Source of the DNA: Weeksellaceae bacterium
GTDB taxonomy: Bacteria > Bacteroidota > Bacteroidia > Flavobacteriales > Weeksellaceae
Length of the DNA stretch: 64,000 nt
Assembly (NCBI GenBank): GCA_949788275.1
Contig: OX460916.1
Span: 1,798,001 to 1,862,000, forward strand
Reading direction: 5' to 3'
Shown here: piece after piece, positions 61,258-64,000 of the stretch
Layout: every line of letters starts with the position of its first letter
Position numbering within the stretch: the stretch's first letter is position 1
Notes under the pieces: model-generated
Databases searched by the model: none
What the model saw: only the letters and a program-made list of their open reading frames with translations
Told to the model about the DNA's origin: nothing
Program-made: the position numbers and the translations under genes

Positions 61258-62310
61258 TTGAAAGCTGCAACAATCCATTTCGAAGTTATATCCTCTGTAT
61301 TAGATCAATACCTTAAGAATAACCGCTATTCAACGCTGTTTTTCTTGGTAGACGAGATGACGCATTTCCACTGTTTACCTCTGCTTTTAGCCGATTTAGA
61401 CCATCTCGACGCCTATGAAATATTAGAAATCGAGTCTGGAGAGGAACACAAAACCATTGAAACCGTAAAAAATCTATGGTTAGCCTTAACGGAATTAGGT
61501 GCCGATCGCGATACCTTGGTGATTAATCTCGGCGGTGGCGTATTAACCGATATGGGCGGATTTATGGCATCCACATTTAAAAGAGGTGTCAAATTTATCA
61601 ATATTCCCACGACCTTATTATCCATGGTTGATGCTTCGGCTGGTGGAAAAAATGGTGTTGATTTAGAAGGCATGAAAAACATGGTGGGTACCTTTACCCA
61701 ACCCGAAATGGTATTAATTGATCCCAAGTTTTTAAAAACCCTCGATCCTCGTCAAGTAAAGTCGGGTCTTGCCGAAATGCTAAAGCATGGTTTAATCTAT
61801 GATCGCGACCATTGGGATAACTTGGTACAACTCTTGCAACACGATGCTGAGAGCTTAGCACCGTTTATCATGGATTCAATCTTCATTAAACAAGCGGTGG
61901 TGGATTTGGATCCGTATGAAAAAGGAAAACGCAAAATATTAAACTTTGGGCATACCATTGGGCATGCCATCGAAAGTGAGTCCCTTGAAACCGACTTCCC
62001 CCTTTTACACGGTGAAGCCATTGTGATTGGGATGTTAATTGAAGCCTTTTTAAGCCATCAAAAAAACCTGTTACCCACCGAAGATTTAGTGGAAGTTTGC
62101 GAAGGATTTGAATCAATTTACGCCTTAAGTGCCATTGATTTAAAATTATTCCCTAACTTAATGGGATGGATGAAACACGATAAGAAAAACACAGGCTCGG
62201 CTATTAACTTTAGTTTAATTGATCAAATTGGACAATGTCAATTTAATATAGCATGTACCGAAAACGAAATAAAAGAAGCATTTGAAAATTACAATGAATG
62301 GATTGGCTAA
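61258..62310 (+). CDS. aroB: 3-Dehydroquinate synthase
   Basis: 350 residues with a TTG start at 61258. LVINLGGGVLTDMGGFMASTFKRG binds NAD; PTTLLSMVDASAGGKNGVD and FGHTIGHAIES (metal His) complete the family set. Second step of the shikimate pathway; aroC is at 7918. The next in-frame ATG is more than 30 residues later and would lose the first strand, so TTG is chosen. Overlaps or abuts msrB. Confidence 0.94.
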   Translation: MKAATIHFEVISSVLDQYLKNNRYSTLFFLVDEMTHFHCLPLLLADLDHLDAYEILEIESGEEHKTIETVKNLWLALTELGADRDTLVINLGGGVLTDMGGFMASTFKRGVKFINIPTTLLSMVDASAGGKNGVDLEGMKNMVGTFTQPEMVLIDPKFLKTLDPRQVKSGLAEMLKHGLIYDRDHWDNLVQLLQHDAESLAPFIMDSIFIKQAVVDLDPYEKGKRKILNFGHTIGHAIESESLETDFPLLHGEAIVIGMLIEAFLSHQKNLLPTEDLVEVCEGFESIYALSAIDLKLFPNLMGWMKHDKKNTGSAINFSLIDQIGQCQFNIACTENEIKEAFENYNEWIG

Positions 62311-62827
62311 CATATACACCCTACTATTGGTGTCCTTTGGGGCACTATTGCTTACCACATGTTCATCGCAAATAAGTTCAGATGAACCCATAAACCCTAC
62401 CCAAAAGCCTTTTGTTATGAGCGATAAAGTAAATTACCCCGTCGATAAAACCGAAGAAGAATGGCAAAACCAACTCTCTTCTGAGCAATACTATGTTCTA
62501 CGCCAAGCGGGAACCGAACGTCCGTTTACCGGAAAATACAATATGCATTTCGATAATGGGATTTACAGCTGTGCTGGCTGCGGATCGCCCCTATTTTCTT
62601 CAGAATCTAAATTCGATGGCCATTGTGGATGGCCGAGTTTCGACAAAGAAATTAAAGAAGGCAACATCATTAAAAAAGAAGACCGATCGCATAACATGGT
62701 TCGAACCGAAATCCTATGTGCCAACTGCGGTAGTCACCTCGGTCATTTATTCGACGATGGACCTACCTCAACAAAATTAAGGTATTGCATCAACTCGTTA
62801 TCGTTAGACTTTAACGACCCAAAATAA
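62294..62827 (+). CDS. msrB: Peptide-methionine (R)-S-oxide reductase, lipoprotein
   Basis: 177 residues from ATG at 62294, 17 nt inside the aroB end (ATG at 62282 is an alternative). Lipoprotein signal (ALLLTTC), then MsrB: two zinc pairs CAGC and CANC, GHCGWPSFDKEI, and the catalytic Cys in RYCINSLSL near the end. It repairs oxidised methionine, here probably in the periplasm. With the lipoprotein SOD it shows envelope oxidative defence. Confidence 0.94.
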   Translation: MNGLANIYTLLLVSFGALLLTTCSSQISSDEPINPTQKPFVMSDKVNYPVDKTEEEWQNQLSSEQYYVLRQAGTERPFTGKYNMHFDNGIYSCAGCGSPLFSSESKFDGHCGWPSFDKEIKEGNIIKKEDRSHNMVRTEILCANCGSHLGHLFDDGPTSTKLRYCINSLSLDFNDPK

Positions 62828-62832
62828 CCGAC

Positions 62833-62858
62833 GGATGACCACAGTGTCATCCTTTTTT
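62833..62858 (+). terminator. Intrinsic terminator of aroB-msrB
   Basis: 7-bp stem (62833-62839 with 62846-62852), then six T residues. Confidence 0.85.
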
Positions 62859-62910
62859 ATGCCCAAAACAGTCCGTAGCCAACCAAAATAAAGGTGCCAG
62901 CATTTCTTCC

Positions 62911-62918
62911 TATCTTTG
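62911..62918 (+). promoter_or_regulatory. -7 box of the MATE transporter gene
   Basis: TATCTTTG, 36 nt before the ATG at 62955. No clear TTG at -33. Confidence 0.5.
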
Positions 62919-62954
62919 GCAACAAATCCCACCATCAACATCTGCGAACAGTCC

Positions 62955-64000
62955 ATGGCTACAAAAATCACCTTTCAACAAATTAATCAACTCGCAATAC
63001 CTGCTATTTTTTCGGGCATAGCCGAATCGCTAATCACCCTAACCGATTTAGCCATGGTGGGTAACCTCCAAGAAAACGCCACCGAAGCTTTAGCGGCCGT
63101 TGGTTTAGTCGGCTCATTCTTATCGGGCTTAATTTGGATTTTAGCCCAAACCAAAACCTCTTTATCATCTATTGTCTCTCGGCACTATGGCGCGCAACAA
63201 CTCAACCGAATTCGCCCCTTAGTTCCTCAAGCCCTTTACCTCAATATTCTGTTCAGCCTTTTTGTCGTCTTCACCACCTATTTTACAGCCCAATCGGTCT
63301 TCGAATTCTACAACGCCAAAGGACTCGTCCTCACCTACACCGTCGATTATTACCGCATACGCGTACTCGGTTTTCCACTTACGCTTATTTCATTTACACT
63401 CTTCGGAGCGTTCAGAGGCCTACAAAACACCTATTGGGCGATGCTATGCGCCTTAACAGCCGCCCTTTTAAACGTTGTTTTAGACTATATCTTTATTTAT
63501 GGCATAACAGGACTCATACCCGCTTACGGTGTAATAGGCGCCGCTTACGCCAGCTTAATCGCCCAAATCGTCATGGTTATGATGGCCTTCTATTTTTACT
63601 TTCAACGCACCCCCTTTGGGTTAAACCCTGGCCGACAACTTCACCCCCAATTGGGCCATTACATCCGTTTAAGTTTTAATTTTATTTTACGAACCGCCTC
63701 TTTAAACGTCGCCTTTTATTTTGCCAATGCCTATGCCACCGATTACGGCAAAGAATACATTGCGGCCCAAAGTATATTAATGAATTTATGGCTGTTTTTC
63801 TCTTTCTTTATCGATGGCTATGCCAGTGCGGGCAATGCGATGGCCGGCCGATTATTAGGCGAAAAAAATTACCCCCAACTATGGGCGCTCAGCAAAGATA
63901 TTTCGAAATATTCCGTCACGGTGGCCTGTGTTTTAATCGCCCTTTGCTTCTTTTTCTACGACGACATTGGCCGATTATTCAATCAAGACCCCGCCACCTT
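62955..64000 (+). CDS. MATE family efflux transporter, cut by window edge
   Basis: At least 348 residues from ATG at 62955, open to the end of the window. MATE/DinF pattern: LAIPAIFSGIAESLITLTDLAMVG in helix 1, AAVGLVGSFLSG, FGAFRGLQNTYWAM and YGVIGAAYASLIAQI. About 10 helices are seen of the usual 12. MATE proteins export drugs or metabolites using sodium or proton gradients; substrate unknown. Confidence 0.9.
   Translation, partial: MATKITFQQINQLAIPAIFSGIAESLITLTDLAMVGNLQENATEALAAVGLVGSFLSGLIWILAQTKTSLSSIVSRHYGAQQLNRIRPLVPQALYLNILFSLFVVFTTYFTAQSVFEFYNAKGLVLTYTVDYYRIRVLGFPLTLISFTLFGAFRGLQNTYWAMLCALTAALLNVVLDYIFIYGITGLIPAYGVIGAAYASLIAQIVMVMMAFYFYFQRTPFGLNPGRQLHPQLGHYIRLSFNFILRTASLNVAFYFANAYATDYGKEYIAAQSILMNLWLFFSFFIDGYASAGNAMAGRLLGEKNYPQLWALSKDISKYSVTVACVLIALCFFFYDDIGRLFNQDPAT

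Noticed and set aside
1-64000. tRNA or rRNA genes
   Set aside because: No cloverleaf with a TTC-type arm or rRNA motif was noticed on either strand by eye; a tRNA scan would be decisive.

Overview
The window is 64 kb of AT-rich chromosomal DNA that reads as a member of the Flavobacteriia (phylum Bacteroidota). The evidence is the promoter pattern (TTG, about 19 nt, then TAnnTTTG, with hardly any Shine-Dalgarno sequences), type IX secretion parts (PorT/SprT and Por-type C-terminal sorting domains), an MbnP/MbnH pair, a menaquinone-type quinone pathway, DUF3078 and DUF1015 proteins, and a cysteate/capnine-type lipid gene pair. Genus and species cannot be fixed from the sequence. No rRNA, tRNA, phage or CRISPR was seen.

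Layout. 1-607: start of rlmD, cut by the window edge. 881-5601: a minus-strand, probably copper-related operon (two paralogous small Cys proteins, YHS lipoprotein, SCO1, MbnP-like, MbnH-like di-haem protein, outer-membrane barrel). 5753-7613: ppk2, DUF2007, rplS, a small ferredoxin-like protein. 7918-15773: aroC, a FabH-like ketoacyl synthase, menG/ubiE, porT, acyl-CoA dehydrogenase, an Fsr-like MFS exporter, an FAH-family enzyme. 15951-18628: rplM-rpsI-rpsB-tsf. 18758-19093: a mini-protein that is little more than a T9SS sorting domain. 19330-20669: IS110-family element, copy A. 20853-25642: a lipoprotein superoxide dismutase and hemA-hemC-hemD-hemE, with a divergent AraC regulator. 26799-38763: secreted endonuclease, three tandem paralogous secreted proteins, queG-ruvB, hemH, two DUF3078 proteins, hutI, yicC-gmk, an alpha/beta hydrolase. 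39315-51509: NlpC/P60, O-methyltransferase, acs, M48 protease, mutS, a SPOUT methylase, menC-DUF1684-menE. 51783-53122: IS110 copy B. 53266-61091: yggS, DUF1015, serA-like, serC, the capnine-type pair and a GlmU-like protein. 61258-64000: aroB, msrB and a truncated MATE transporter.

The most interesting structure is the link between the IS110 element and a dispersed repeat. Five copies of a GC-rich, palindromic repeat of about 110 bp lie at 751-859, 7695-7801, 19322-20751, 38819-38925 and 51775-53203. Each sits 22-102 nt downstream of a gene and in the same orientation as that gene. One copy carries a paired base change in its terminal stem. Both IS110 copies interrupt this repeat at the same position. 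The non-coding end of the IS, upstream of the recombinase, can be folded by eye into a 5' hairpin followed by two internal-loop hairpins, as in bridge RNAs of the IS110 family. The first internal loop carries segments that match the two halves of the repeat target (10 and 8 nt). The second carries segments that match the two IS ends (8 and 5 nt). This predicts a programmed specificity for the repeat, and it predicts that the copy at 751-859 is a perfect vacant target.
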